In this document: positions 46,903 to 55,683 of the stretch, one piece after another
Layout of the letters: every line of letters begins with the position of its first letter
Position numbering within the stretch: position 1 is the stretch's first letter
From: an uncultured Photobacterium sp.
GTDB taxonomy: Bacteria; Pseudomonadota; Gammaproteobacteria; Enterobacterales; Vibrionaceae
Direction of reading: 5' to 3'
Assembly: GCF_947502415.1 (NCBI RefSeq)
Contig: NZ_CANMZV010000009.1
Span: 1 to 64,000 of the forward strand
DNA length: 64,000 nt
Made by a program: the position numbers and the translations under genes
The notes under the pieces: generated by a model
What the model saw: the letters and a program-made list of their open reading frames with translations, nothing else
What the model was told of the DNA's origin: nothing
The model's database searches: none

Positions 46903-46925
46903 AGTCTACTTCCAGTTAGTAGACT
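46903..46925. promoter_or_regulatory. Perfect inverted repeat between bioB and bioA (candidate operator)
   Basis: AGTCTACT-TCCAGTT-AGTAGACT, 8-bp arms, flanked by TTGGC on the left and GTCAA on the right that extend the dyad. It sits in the bioA/bioB divergent promoter region, where BirA binds in enterobacteria. Spacing and sequence differ from the E. coli TTGTAAACC-N16-GGTTTACAA site, so BirA binding is only a possibility. Confidence 0.45.
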
Positions 46926-46958
46926 GTCAACTATCAACAATAACCAAGGTTTACATCT

Positions 46959-48239
46959 GTGCAATATCCACACAGCAAAGTCGATCTGGAATTTGACCAA
47001 CAACATGTCTGGCATCCCTACACTTCGACACTCAATCCGCTGCCATGTTATCCGGTCGAAAGTGCTCAAGGGGTATACTTGAAACTGGAAGACGGACGTG
47101 AATTGATTGATGGCATGTCATCCTGGTGGTCGACCATCCATGGCTATAACCATCCGGTACTAAACCAAGCAGTCAAAGCACAAATTGACCAAATGTCCCA
47201 TGTCATGTTCGGAGGAATCACCCATCAGCCTGCCGTTGAGCTGTGCCGTAAGCTTGTTGACATGACTCCAACTCCACTACAGCATGTATTTCTAGCCGAT
47301 TCAGGCTCGGTAGCCGTCGAAGTGTCACTGAAAATGGCCCTTCAATACTGGCATGCAAAAGGAGAACGACGACCTAAGTTTCTCACCGTCAAGCACGGCT
47401 ACCATGGCGATACTTTCGCCGCGATGTCGGTGACAGACCCAAACAACTCCATGCACAGCCTGTATAAAGGTTTCCTCCCTGAACATATCTTTGCCCACTC
47501 ACCAGAGTGCGGTTTTCACGACGAATGGCAGGAAGAAGATATTCAGGATTTCAAGGAAAAACTTTCCGCACACCACAACGACGTTGCTGCTGTAATCATT
47601 GAACCCATTGTCCAAGGGGCGGGCGGAATGCGGATTTACCACCCGACCTTCCTCAAGCGTATACGCGAACTATGCAACGATTACGGAATTTTGCTGATTG
47701 CCGATGAAATCGCAACAGGCTTTGGCCGCACCGGCAAACTTTTCGCCTGCGAACACGCAGGGATCAGCCCGGATATTATGTGCGTCGGTAAAGCCCTGAC
47801 CGGAGGGTATATGACACTCTCCGCCACCCTGACCACCAAGCATGTTGCCGATACGGTGTGCGGCGGGGAAGCCGGTTGTTTCATGCATGGACCAACATTT
47901 ATGGGCAATCCGCTAGCCTGCGCTGTCGCCAATGCCAGCCTTGAGCTGTTGCAACAAGGAGACTGGCAACAACAAGTCTGCAATATTGAATACCAACTGG
48001 CTGAATCCCTGCCGAAAATTGGCAAGCTGGAAAAAGTGAAGAATGTACGCTGGCTGGGCGCGATTGGTGTAGTCGAGCTCTTTGAACCCGTCAATATGGC
48101 AGAAATACAGAAAACTTTTGTAGACAATGGTGTCTGGATTCGCCCATTTGGCACACTTGTCTATATTATGCCGCCATTTATCATTAAGCCACAGGAACTT
48201 AGCCAACTCACTTCTGCAATATTGAGAACTCTTCAGTAG
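46959..48239 (+). CDS. bioA: Adenosylmethionine-8-amino-7-oxononanoate aminotransferase
   Basis: Transfers an amino group from SAM to KAPA to form diaminopelargonate. 426 residues with a GTG start (AAGG upstream). Class III aminotransferase motifs: HVWHPYTS near the N-terminus, DGMSSWWSTIHGYNHP, ADEIATGFGRTGKLFACEHA, and the PLP lysine in CVGKALTGGYM. Divergent from bioBFCD, as in E. coli. Confidence 0.97.
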   Translation: MQYPHSKVDLEFDQQHVWHPYTSTLNPLPCYPVESAQGVYLKLEDGRELIDGMSSWWSTIHGYNHPVLNQAVKAQIDQMSHVMFGGITHQPAVELCRKLVDMTPTPLQHVFLADSGSVAVEVSLKMALQYWHAKGERRPKFLTVKHGYHGDTFAAMSVTDPNNSMHSLYKGFLPEHIFAHSPECGFHDEWQEEDIQDFKEKLSAHHNDVAAVIIEPIVQGAGGMRIYHPTFLKRIRELCNDYGILLIADEIATGFGRTGKLFACEHAGISPDIMCVGKALTGGYMTLSATLTTKHVADTVCGGEAGCFMHGPTFMGNPLACAVANASLELLQQGDWQQQVCNIEYQLAESLPKIGKLEKVKNVRWLGAIGVVELFEPVNMAEIQKTFVDNGVWIRPFGTLVYIMPPFIIKPQELSQLTSAILRTLQ

Positions 48240-48245
48240 TATCGA

Positions 48246-48276
48246 AAAGCAGACAATTTCCAAAAATTGTCTGCTT
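48246..48276 (+). terminator. Hairpin after bioA
   Basis: AAGCAGACAATTT-CC-AAAAATTGTCTGCTT, a long nearly perfect stem a few bases after the bioA stop; the T-run is weak. Confidence 0.65.
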
Positions 48277-48383
48277 ATACTAATCACTAAACGTTATACC
48301 AACAGAATGATCATCTGGTTTACCAGCATAAAGCCTCCTTTTGGTATAGCAGCAAGCAAATAACGTTGATAAGGCTAAGTACT

Positions 48384-48950
48384 ATGCAGTTACCCCTTTT
48401 TCCGTTACAGCTTTACTTATTACCTGGTGGTATTAGCAAACTTAAAATTTTTGAGCCACGGTATACCCGGCTAGTTAAACTCGCCATGGCATCTGGTGAA
48501 GGCTTTGGCCTTTGTATGAAAGACAAAGATAGCCTCTGCCACTTTGGAACCAGAGCTATCATCACCGATTTTGAACGCCTGCCTGATGGCCTGCTTGGTA
48601 TTACCGTAAAAGGTATAGAAAAATTTGTTATTAATGATCACTGGCAAGAAGAGGACGGCCTACGGTTTGGTGACCTGACTCTGATGAAAAACTGGTCTCC
48701 GACCAAAATCAGATTTGCTGACAGAGGGTTATCAAATAGCCTGCGGGCTCTATTTGAGGAGTACCCGGAACATGCCACTAACTACCCCATTCCTGACTAC
48801 GATGAAATGACATGGGTGTGCCAACGCTGGCTCGAAATACTCCCTTTAGAAACCAATCAGAAACAATGGTTTATGAGCCGAAATGACCATCGGGCGGCAC
48901 TATCATTTCTGCATAATATTATCGACGAGCAATATAAAGCAGAACAATAA
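48384..48950 (+). CDS. LON substrate-binding (PUA-like) domain protein
   Basis: 188 residues from the ATG at 48384 (MQLPLFPLQLYLLPGGISKL). The LPLFPL...LPGG...LKIFEPRYTRL pattern is the N-terminal substrate-recognition domain of Lon proteases, here without ATPase or protease domains. Such stand-alone proteins are common; role unknown. Confidence 0.85.
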   Translation: MQLPLFPLQLYLLPGGISKLKIFEPRYTRLVKLAMASGEGFGLCMKDKDSLCHFGTRAIITDFERLPDGLLGITVKGIEKFVINDHWQEEDGLRFGDLTLMKNWSPTKIRFADRGLSNSLRALFEEYPEHATNYPIPDYDEMTWVCQRWLEILPLETNQKQWFMSRNDHRAALSFLHNIIDEQYKAEQ

Positions 48951-49062
48951 CAACCATACTTATCTCTTCAACCTGCCTCAATTAATGTCTCCGGATGTGC
49001 AGTTTCACAACGACATAATTGAGTACTACAACAAAGTGTTTCCTCTTTAATTAGCCAAGATA

Positions 49063-49428
49063 TCACCCCCTGCCTTCTCGGGCCAATCGCTGATCCACCA
49101 TACGTCGATACCAGCGGGATATCCTGACACGCACTAAAGGGATCTGAATAACCCAGACTACAGGCCTTAGCCACCAAACCAACTTGAGCAATAAAATATA
49201 AGCGTCCAGTTCCCGGTAGATAACACCATCCTCCCCCTGAACATGCAACTCCTTAAGCGCCAGAGCCGGATCAATCCCCAAACGCTGTAACTCAGCATCT
49301 TGATCGGTAATATCAAACCATTGAACCTGGTTAACACTTTTTCCTAACCAATGCTCAAAGTATGCTCTGTCTTTTACGCAGCTCTCACATGAGCCATCAT
49401 AAAACACCGTCAAATTAAGCCTGTCCAT
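49063..49428 (-). CDS. DCC-family thiol-disulfide oxidoreductase-like protein (DUF393)
   Basis: 121 residues from the ATG at 49428. The DCC motif FYDGSCESCVKDRAYF is near the N-terminus, with a thioredoxin-like fold expected; LDAYILLLKLVWWLRPVVWV further on matches the family pattern. Function of the family is poorly known. Isolated gene. Confidence 0.8.
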   Translation of the reverse strand: MDRLNLTVFYDGSCESCVKDRAYFEHWLGKSVNQVQWFDITDQDAELQRLGIDPALALKELHVQGEDGVIYRELDAYILLLKLVWWLRPVVWVIQIPLVRVRISRWYRRMVDQRLAREGRG

Positions 49429-49950
49429 TTTCCATTCTTCCCATACTGACAAACATCACCCACACACGACATCAACAGGTGAATTACCCTACATTTACAT
49501 TGTAGAAAATGAAGAACAGAATTAAGTGAAAACGGGGAGTTTTGTCGTAATTTTACAACATTTACACAAAATCGAATTGATATACATTTTTATTTGCAGA
49601 GAAGTATGAAAAAATTAGTTATTTTCTCGCCACTTTTATTAATTGAATATCGAAAAATCATTGTTTCCATAAATGAACCAATGAGAAGAATTCTTGTTTG
49701 TGATCTAATATAAGATACTGATAATAAACAGAAATGCCTATTATCCAATTTTAACATTCGGAGACTAATCACAAACAATTTATTTGTCACACTTATAGTG
49801 AGGAAAAAACAGATAGCCAGAATCTTTTTCCTGCCTAGAATACTCCCCCCACAACGTTGCCGAGCCTATAGCGCATGAGCAACAAATAAAAATAATAAAT
49901 ATAACACCAAAATAGACGACCCGAACCTCTATCAATAAGTGGGATAAACA
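49429..49950. other. Intergenic region upstream of lldP
   Basis: AT-rich, no supportable gene. It should contain the promoter for the lactate operon. ACAAACAATTTATTTGT at about 49770-49786 is a short dyad of unknown role. Confidence 0.4.
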
Positions 49951-51531
49951 ATGCTGAACCTCGCAATCTCTGTTGTACCGATTTTGCTGCTCATCTGGAT
50001 GATGACCAAAAAAAACGCCCTACCATCGCATATTGCGCTGCCTGTCACCGCTCTTATCATCGGCTTACTACAACTCTTTTATTTTGGCACAGACCTGACA
50101 TTGATCTCTGCCAACATGATTGCCGGTATGCTATCTGCAATCACCCCAATTTCTATTATTGCCGGTGCCATCTTACTTAACCGCATTATTGCCCTATCAG
50201 GTGCTGAAGCTGTTATCCGTCAATGGCTGGAAGGGATCAGCCGTAACCAAGTTGCACAGCTGATGATCATCGGCTGGGCTTTCGCCTTTATGATCGAGGG
50301 CGCTTCTGGTTTCGGTACACCGGCAGCAATCGCCGCCCCTATCCTGGTTGGCCTTGGCTTTAATCCACTGAAAGTCGCCATGCTGGCACTGGTAATGAAC
50401 TCTGTACCAGTATCTTTCGGCGCTGTAGGCACACCAACCTGGTTTGGCTTCGCTAGCTTAGGATTGGATGAAGCAACAGTGTTAGAAACAGGTCGCCTGT
50501 CTGCACTGCTACACTCAATCGCTGCGTTCATCATTCCGGTAATCGCACTGAAGTTTGTTGTTAACTGGCAAGAGATTCGACGCAACATGCTGTTCATCCA
50601 GCTCAGTGTCCTTTCTTGTACCGTACCTTACCTGTTGTTCGCGCAATGGAACTACGAGTTCCCGTCACTGATCGGCGGTGCTATCGGTCTGACCCTGTCA
50701 ATTATGCTGGCACGTTTCAATGTTGGCCTGGAAACGCCTGAATCTTCGATTAAAGATAAAGTCGAAGAAGTCCCGTTCAACAAGCTACTGAAGGCGATGA
50801 GCCCGACCCTGCTGCTAATCCTAATCCTGATTGTGACCCGCATCCAGCAGCTGGGCATCAAAGGCATGCTGAACGACAGCACCCCACTGTTCAACCTAAA
50901 CCTAGGTTTCGGCGACCTGAGTGTTAGCCAGGCATTGATCATCAAGCTAGGTAATATTCTGGGCACAGAAACCAGCTGGGCATACAAAACACTTTATGTA
51001 CCAGCTCTGATCCCATTCCTGCTAGTAGCACTTATCTCTATCCCTGTACTGGGCATGAAAGGTGAAACGGCTAAGCAGGCATTCACCGAGACGGCAAGCC
51101 GCATCAAAATGCCTTTCATTGCCCTAGTTGGCGCTCTAATCATGGTTAAGTTCATGATGATGGGCGGTGATAACTCACCAATTATGACTACGGGCCAGGC
51201 ATTCTCTGACCTGATGGGTACAAACTGGCAGTGGGTAGCTTCTTACTTGGGTGCTCTGGGTGCATTCTTCTCAGGTTCGGCTACCGTTTCTAACCTGACG
51301 TTCGGTGGTATCCAGCAGACAATTGCCCAAACTGTTGACCTGCCGGAAACAACCATCCTTGCACTTCAGTCAGTTGGTGCCTCGATGGGTAACATGGTTT
51401 GTATCAACAACATTATTGCCGTATCAACCATTTTGGGCATTGCCAACAAAGAAGGCTTCATCATCAAACGTACCGTTGTCCCTATGATTCTGTACGGTGT
51501 GATTGTTGGCCTGGCAAGTGCCTTTATCTAA
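49951..51531 (+). CDS. lldP: L-lactate permease
   Basis: 526-residue inner-membrane lactate/H+ symporter of the LctP family, with about 12-14 hydrophobic helices. Family stretches are MIEGASGFGTPAAIAAPILV (about 112-131), NSVPVSFGAVGTPTWFGFA, and GALGAFFSGSATVSNLTFG. It carries lactate (and likely glycolate) into the cell for the LldEFG and Dld enzymes. Next to lldE, 106 bp downstream, on the same strand; no terminator seen between them, so co-transcription is likely. Confidence 0.95.
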   Translation: MLNLAISVVPILLLIWMMTKKNALPSHIALPVTALIIGLLQLFYFGTDLTLISANMIAGMLSAITPISIIAGAILLNRIIALSGAEAVIRQWLEGISRNQVAQLMIIGWAFAFMIEGASGFGTPAAIAAPILVGLGFNPLKVAMLALVMNSVPVSFGAVGTPTWFGFASLGLDEATVLETGRLSALLHSIAAFIIPVIALKFVVNWQEIRRNMLFIQLSVLSCTVPYLLFAQWNYEFPSLIGGAIGLTLSIMLARFNVGLETPESSIKDKVEEVPFNKLLKAMSPTLLLILILIVTRIQQLGIKGMLNDSTPLFNLNLGFGDLSVSQALIIKLGNILGTETSWAYKTLYVPALIPFLLVALISIPVLGMKGETAKQAFTETASRIKMPFIALVGALIMVKFMMMGGDNSPIMTTGQAFSDLMGTNWQWVASYLGALGAFFSGSATVSNLTFGGIQQTIAQTVDLPETTILALQSVGASMGNMVCINNIIAVSTILGIANKEGFIIKRTVVPMILYGVIVGLASAFI

Positions 51532-51637
51532 ATACCCGAAACTTACTTCTGTAACCCGTGCATAGCATGACAAATTCACGCTATGCACAATCAATAACTA
51601 TCAAAAGCAACGGTTTAACCGTCACTGGAGCAATATC

Positions 51638-52357
51638 ATGAAGGTAAACTTTTTTGCCACCTGTCTGTGCGACACGGTCAAAGCCGAGGTTGCCAAAAAG
51701 TCTGTCGAGCTACTGGAACAGCTTGGCTGCGAGATCATCTTCCCAGAGAAACAAGGATGTTGTGGCCAGCCTTCATTGAATAGCGGCTACATTGAAGGCA
51801 GCAAACCAGCGATGAAAAACCTGATCGCAGCTTTCGAAGAAAATGATCACTTAATCGTAACGCCTGCTGGCTCTTGCGCAGCCTCTATCAAACGCTATCC
51901 GGAATACCTGTCCGATGAGCCGGAGTGGGCAGCACGCGCTCAAAAAGTGGCAGACCGCCTGTTTGAGCTGACTCAATTCATCGTAAACGAACTTGGCGTA
52001 GAAAACGTCGGTGCTCGTCTGAAAGGTCGCGCGGTATACCACCCTTCTTGCAGCCTGATCCGTAAACTTGGCGTGCGTGAAGAGCCTCTTCGCCTGCTGG
52101 CCAATGTTGAAGGCCTGGAAATGGTGCCAATCAAAAACCAGGAAACCTGCTGCGGTTTCGGCGGTACATTCTCAGTCAAAATGTCTGAAATTTCCGGTGA
52201 AATGGTAAAAGAGAAAGTCCGCCACATCAGTGACGCTGAACCTGAATACCTCATTGGTGCCGACATCAGCTGTCTGATGAATATCGGTGGCCGTATGACC
52301 CGCGAAGGGCGTCCGGTCAAAGTAATGCACATCGTTGATGTCTTGATGAGTCGCTAA
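51638..52357 (+). CDS. lldE: L-lactate dehydrogenase complex subunit LldE (LutA)
   Basis: 239-residue subunit with two CCG domains that bind Fe-S clusters: CLCDTVKAEVAKKSVELLEQ...GCCGQPSLNSGY, then HPSCSLIRKLG...TCCGFGGTFSVK. Part of the three-protein complex that oxidises L-lactate to pyruvate in bacteria lacking lldD. lldF starts 12 bp downstream. Confidence 0.95.
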   Translation: MKVNFFATCLCDTVKAEVAKKSVELLEQLGCEIIFPEKQGCCGQPSLNSGYIEGSKPAMKNLIAAFEENDHLIVTPAGSCAASIKRYPEYLSDEPEWAARAQKVADRLFELTQFIVNELGVENVGARLKGRAVYHPSCSLIRKLGVREEPLRLLANVEGLEMVPIKNQETCCGFGGTFSVKMSEISGEMVKEKVRHISDAEPEYLIGADISCLMNIGGRMTREGRPVKVMHIVDVLMSR

Positions 52358-52369
52358 GAGGGCGTTGTT

Positions 52370-53782
52370 ATGTCGATGAAAACCAGCAATATCAAATTTA
52401 AAGATCGTCTAGACGTTCAGATGAAAGACGACTTCATGCGCAAATCTGTAGCCAATGCTCAGGAGCGTATGTATACCAACCGTGCCATCGCAGCCGAAAA
52501 GCTGGGCAACTGGGACCAGTGGCGCGAAATGGGTATGGACATCCGTAACCACGTTCTGGAGAACCTGGACTACTACCTTCAGCAGCTTAGCGACAACGTT
52601 CAAAAGAACGGCGGCCATGTTTTCTTCGCCCGTACGGCTGAAGAAGCAACGGATTATGTTGAAAATATCGTCCAGAAGAAAAATGCCAAGAAGGTCGTTA
52701 AATCCAAGTCCATGGTGACGGAAGAAATCGGCCTGAACAAAATCATCGAGCGCAATGACTGCGAGGTGGTTGAAACAGACCTTGGTGAATACATCCTGCA
52801 AGTAGACGACTGCGATCCACCGTCGCACATCGTAGTACCGGCGCTACATAAAAACCGAATGCAGATCCGTGATGTATTCAAAGATAAAATCGGCTACGAA
52901 GGCTCCGATGATCCTGAAGAGCTGACGCGTTACGTTCGTAACTACATCCGCCACGATTTTCTGGAAGCAGATATCGGTGTCACCGGCTGTAACTTTGCAG
53001 TAGCAGAATCTGGCACCGTAACACTGGTTACCAACGAAGGTAACGCTCGTCTTGCCACCAGCCTGCCGAAAACTCACATTGCCGTAATGGGTATGGAGCG
53101 AATCGTTCCGACTTTCGAAGAACTGGATATCGTAGTAAGCCTGCTATGCCGCAGCGCTGTTGGCCTGCCACTGACCGGCTATGTAACCGCACTAACCGGC
53201 CCGCGCGAAGATGAACACTGCGACGGCCCGGAAGAGTTCCACCTAGTCATTATCGACAACGGCCGATCAGATATCCTGGGTTCAGAATTCAAAGATATTC
53301 TGCGTTGTGTTCGCTGTGCAGCCTGTGTTAACACCTGTCCGGCATACCGCCATATTGGTGGTCAGTCGTACGGTTCTATCTACTCGGGTCCAATCGGTGC
53401 CGTACTATCGCCACTACTTGGTGGCTATGATGACTTTAAAGATCTGCCATACGCTTGTAGCTTGTGCCGTTCTTGCCACGACGTATGTCCGGTAAAAATT
53501 CCGCTATCAGACCTATTACTGAAACATCGTCAGAAAATGGCTGAAAGCAAACAAACGCCGCTAATGGAGCGTGCTTCTGTTAGTGCCTTCAACTTCATCA
53601 ATGCCCGTCCATTACTGTGGGGCAACACGGTGAAAGTTGGTGCAACAGTAGCCAGCGGCCTGATCCGTAACGGTAAACTGCCAGTAAATGTCGGCGTCAG
53701 CGCGTGGACCGAATCTCGTGATTTGCCAAATCCAGATGGTCAGTCTTTCCGTAGCTGGTTCAAAAATCGCAAGCAGGGATAA
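52370..53782 (+). CDS. lldF: L-lactate dehydrogenase complex iron-sulfur subunit LldF (LutB)
   Basis: 470 residues. The N-terminal LUD domain (about 60-300) is followed by two 4Fe-4S motifs, [19 protein letters not shown] and [17 protein letters not shown] (about 307-375), and a C-terminal tail. Central electron-transfer subunit of LldEFG. Tightly spaced between lldE and lldG. Confidence 0.96.
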   Translation: MSMKTSNIKFKDRLDVQMKDDFMRKSVANAQERMYTNRAIAAEKLGNWDQWREMGMDIRNHVLENLDYYLQQLSDNVQKNGGHVFFARTAEEATDYVENIVQKKNAKKVVKSKSMVTEEIGLNKIIERNDCEVVETDLGEYILQVDDCDPPSHIVVPALHKNRMQIRDVFKDKIGYEGSDDPEELTRYVRNYIRHDFLEADIGVTGCNFAVAESGTVTLVTNEGNARLATSLPKTHIAVMGMERIVPTFEELDIVVSLLCRSAVGLPLTGYVTALTGPREDEHCDGPEEFHLVIIDNGRSDILGSEFKDILRCVRCAACVNTCPAYRHIGGQSYGSIYSGPIGAVLSPLLGGYDDFKDLPYACSLCRSCHDVCPVKIPLSDLLLKHRQKMAESKQTPLMERASVSAFNFINARPLLWGNTVKVGATVASGLIRNGKLPVNVGVSAWTESRDLPNPDGQSFRSWFKNRKQG

Positions 53783-53793
53783 AGGTGAAAATT

Positions 53794-54573
53794 ATGGCTA
53801 ACAACGACTCTGTAAAAACTATGGATCAGCAAGCTGATCAGCGTATCTATAACCGCGATAGTTTCTTGAATAACATCGCGGAAAAGCTAGGCCGCGAACG
53901 CAAAACAACCCCTGTTGAGCGCCCTGCCCTGAAATACCGTTGTCACCATGACGTAATGGCGGACAAGAGCCAGGAAGAGCTGAAAGCGGAGCTTATCAAG
54001 TACACTGAAACAGCGCTGGGTGCCCGTGCGATTGAAACCACCAAAGCCGATCTGAACCAGACTCTGAAATCAGTGTGCCTGCATTACTGTCAAAATGAAG
54101 AAAACGGCGAAGCGACCGAAGGCGAAACCATTCTATCCGCAGATGAACGACTGCTGGCAATGGTTAACCCATCTGACTTAGCTGACGAAAAACACTCAGT
54201 GCATGTCTGGAACCAGTCTGCGGGTTACGAGCCAAACATCACTATCGCCGAGCGTGCGAAAGTAGGTGTCGTATTTGCTGAACAAGCACTGGCTGAGTCA
54301 GGCACTATGGTACTCTACAGCAACCCAGCCCAAGGGCGTGCTGTCAGCCTGCTTCCTGAAGCATCGGTATTTGTTGTACCGCAAAGCGCACTGGTTGCCC
54401 GTCTGACTCAGGCAACTGCAGCCTTGCACGAAAAAGCCAAAAATGGTGAGCGCATTCCTTCATGCGTAAACTTCATCTCTGGCCCAAGTTCAACAGCTGA
54501 TATCGAGCTGATCAAGGTTGTCGGGGTTCACGGCCCTGTATTCGCAACTTACATTATCATCAACGATATGTAA
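53794..54573 (+). CDS. lldG: L-lactate dehydrogenase complex subunit LldG (LutC)
   Basis: 259 residues from the ATG at 53794, which has AAAGG at good spacing; an in-frame GTG three codons earlier is less likely. LUD domain with EQALAESGTMVLYSNPAQGR and FISGPSSTADIELIKVVGVH, the latter being the family's most conserved stretch. Last gene of lldP-lldEFG, followed by a strong terminator. Confidence 0.95.
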   Translation: MANNDSVKTMDQQADQRIYNRDSFLNNIAEKLGRERKTTPVERPALKYRCHHDVMADKSQEELKAELIKYTETALGARAIETTKADLNQTLKSVCLHYCQNEENGEATEGETILSADERLLAMVNPSDLADEKHSVHVWNQSAGYEPNITIAERAKVGVVFAEQALAESGTMVLYSNPAQGRAVSLLPEASVFVVPQSALVARLTQATAALHEKAKNGERIPSCVNFISGPSSTADIELIKVVGVHGPVFATYIIINDM

Positions 54574-54600
54574 TCAGGTTTCAGCTCCCTGACGCCTTCT

Positions 54601-54636
54601 AAAAAAAGATGCAGCCGTAAGGCTGCATCTTTTTTG
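54601..54636 (+). terminator. Terminator of the lldEFG operon
   Basis: AAAGATGCAGCC-GTAA-GGCTGCATCTTT with flanking A and T runs. Confidence 0.93.
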
Positions 54637-54684
54637 TATTTCTGCCTTTCCCACATTCGCTTATAATGCGATTAGTTTCGAAGA

Positions 54685-55599
54685 ATGAGCGTTTCCATGC
54701 CCCACATTGATGATCTTGTCTTATTTACCCAGGTAATCGAGCACGGCTCGTTCAGTAAAGTGGCTGAACTGAATAAAATCACCAAATCTGTTGTCAGCAA
54801 GCGCATCAGTAAGCTGGAAGCCGATCTTGGAGTCCAGCTTATCTACCGGACAACCCGTAAGCTCACGCTGACTGAGCCAGGTGAAATCCTGTACCACCGT
54901 TCAAAAGATATCCGCCCGATAGCCCAATCGGCCTTTGATGCCGTTACCGGCTTTAGCGAAACGCTGTCGGGACATATTCGCATGTCAGTCCCAACGATTT
55001 CCGGCGAATTACTGCTGGCCGAAGCTGTCTCGGATTTCTGCCAGAAACACCCGGGCATGACTGTTGATATGTCACTGGACAACCACTTTGTCGATTTGCT
55101 GTCAGAAAACATTGATCTTGTGATCCGTACCGGCTACCTCGAGGATTCCAGCCTGATTGCCCGTCATATTTTCAATTCCCGCTGGATGATCTGTGCTTCT
55201 CCTGATTACCTGGAGCAAAACGGAATACCGACAACACCCAAAACGCTGCTTCACCACAACTGCCTTGGCTATAACCAGCAGAGTACCGGGCCATTCGATT
55301 GGCAGTTTATCCGTAACGGTGAACTTTATACCCTGAAAGTGGCCGGTAATTTTTCTTCCGACAATGCCGCAGCACTGCGAAAATCGACGTTAGCCGGAAA
55401 CGGATTGTCGTACCTTCCAACCTGCCTGATCTATGATGATCTGCAAAACGGAGATTTGGTTGAAGTCTTACCGGATCATACCGGTAAAGTGGTGGGGATT
55501 TATGCGGTTTACCCTTACACTCGCAAACCAGCAAAACGTATCCAGGCGTTAATTGAACACATCCGGGAACGTTATATGGAAATTCAGGATCGTTTTTAA
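54685..55599 (+). CDS. LysR-family transcriptional regulator (lactate-locus paralogue)
   Basis: 304 residues with the helix-turn-helix at about 23-42 (SFSKVAELNKITKSVVSKRI) and a LysR substrate-binding domain. Paralogous along its whole length to the regulator at 16910 (shared TKSVVSKRI, LEADLGVQL/LETDLGVQL, YRTTRKLTLTE, VPTISGELLL/VPTISGELIL, VYPYTR). It directly follows lldEFG but has its own leader after the terminator. A role in lactate control is suggested by position only. Confidence 0.9.
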   Translation: MSVSMPHIDDLVLFTQVIEHGSFSKVAELNKITKSVVSKRISKLEADLGVQLIYRTTRKLTLTEPGEILYHRSKDIRPIAQSAFDAVTGFSETLSGHIRMSVPTISGELLLAEAVSDFCQKHPGMTVDMSLDNHFVDLLSENIDLVIRTGYLEDSSLIARHIFNSRWMICASPDYLEQNGIPTTPKTLLHHNCLGYNQQSTGPFDWQFIRNGELYTLKVAGNFSSDNAAALRKSTLAGNGLSYLPTCLIYDDLQNGDLVEVLPDHTGKVVGIYAVYPYTRKPAKRIQALIEHIRERYMEIQDRF

Positions 55600-55626
55600 T
55601 ACCTAAATAACACAATAAAAAATAAA

Positions 55627-55652
55627 ATGGCGAGCCTTTATAGGCCCGCCAT
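55627..55652. terminator. Bidirectional terminator
   Basis: ATGGCGGGCC-type stem (ATGGCGAGCC / GGCCCGCCAT with one mismatch) between the convergent lysR and decarboxylase genes. Confidence 0.65.
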
Positions 55653-55683
55653 CTAAAGCTAAGTGATAATCAGAAAAGACCGT

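Noticed and set aside
49590-49790. 66-codon minus-strand frame upstream of lldP
   Set aside because: AT-rich spacer; no coding character.
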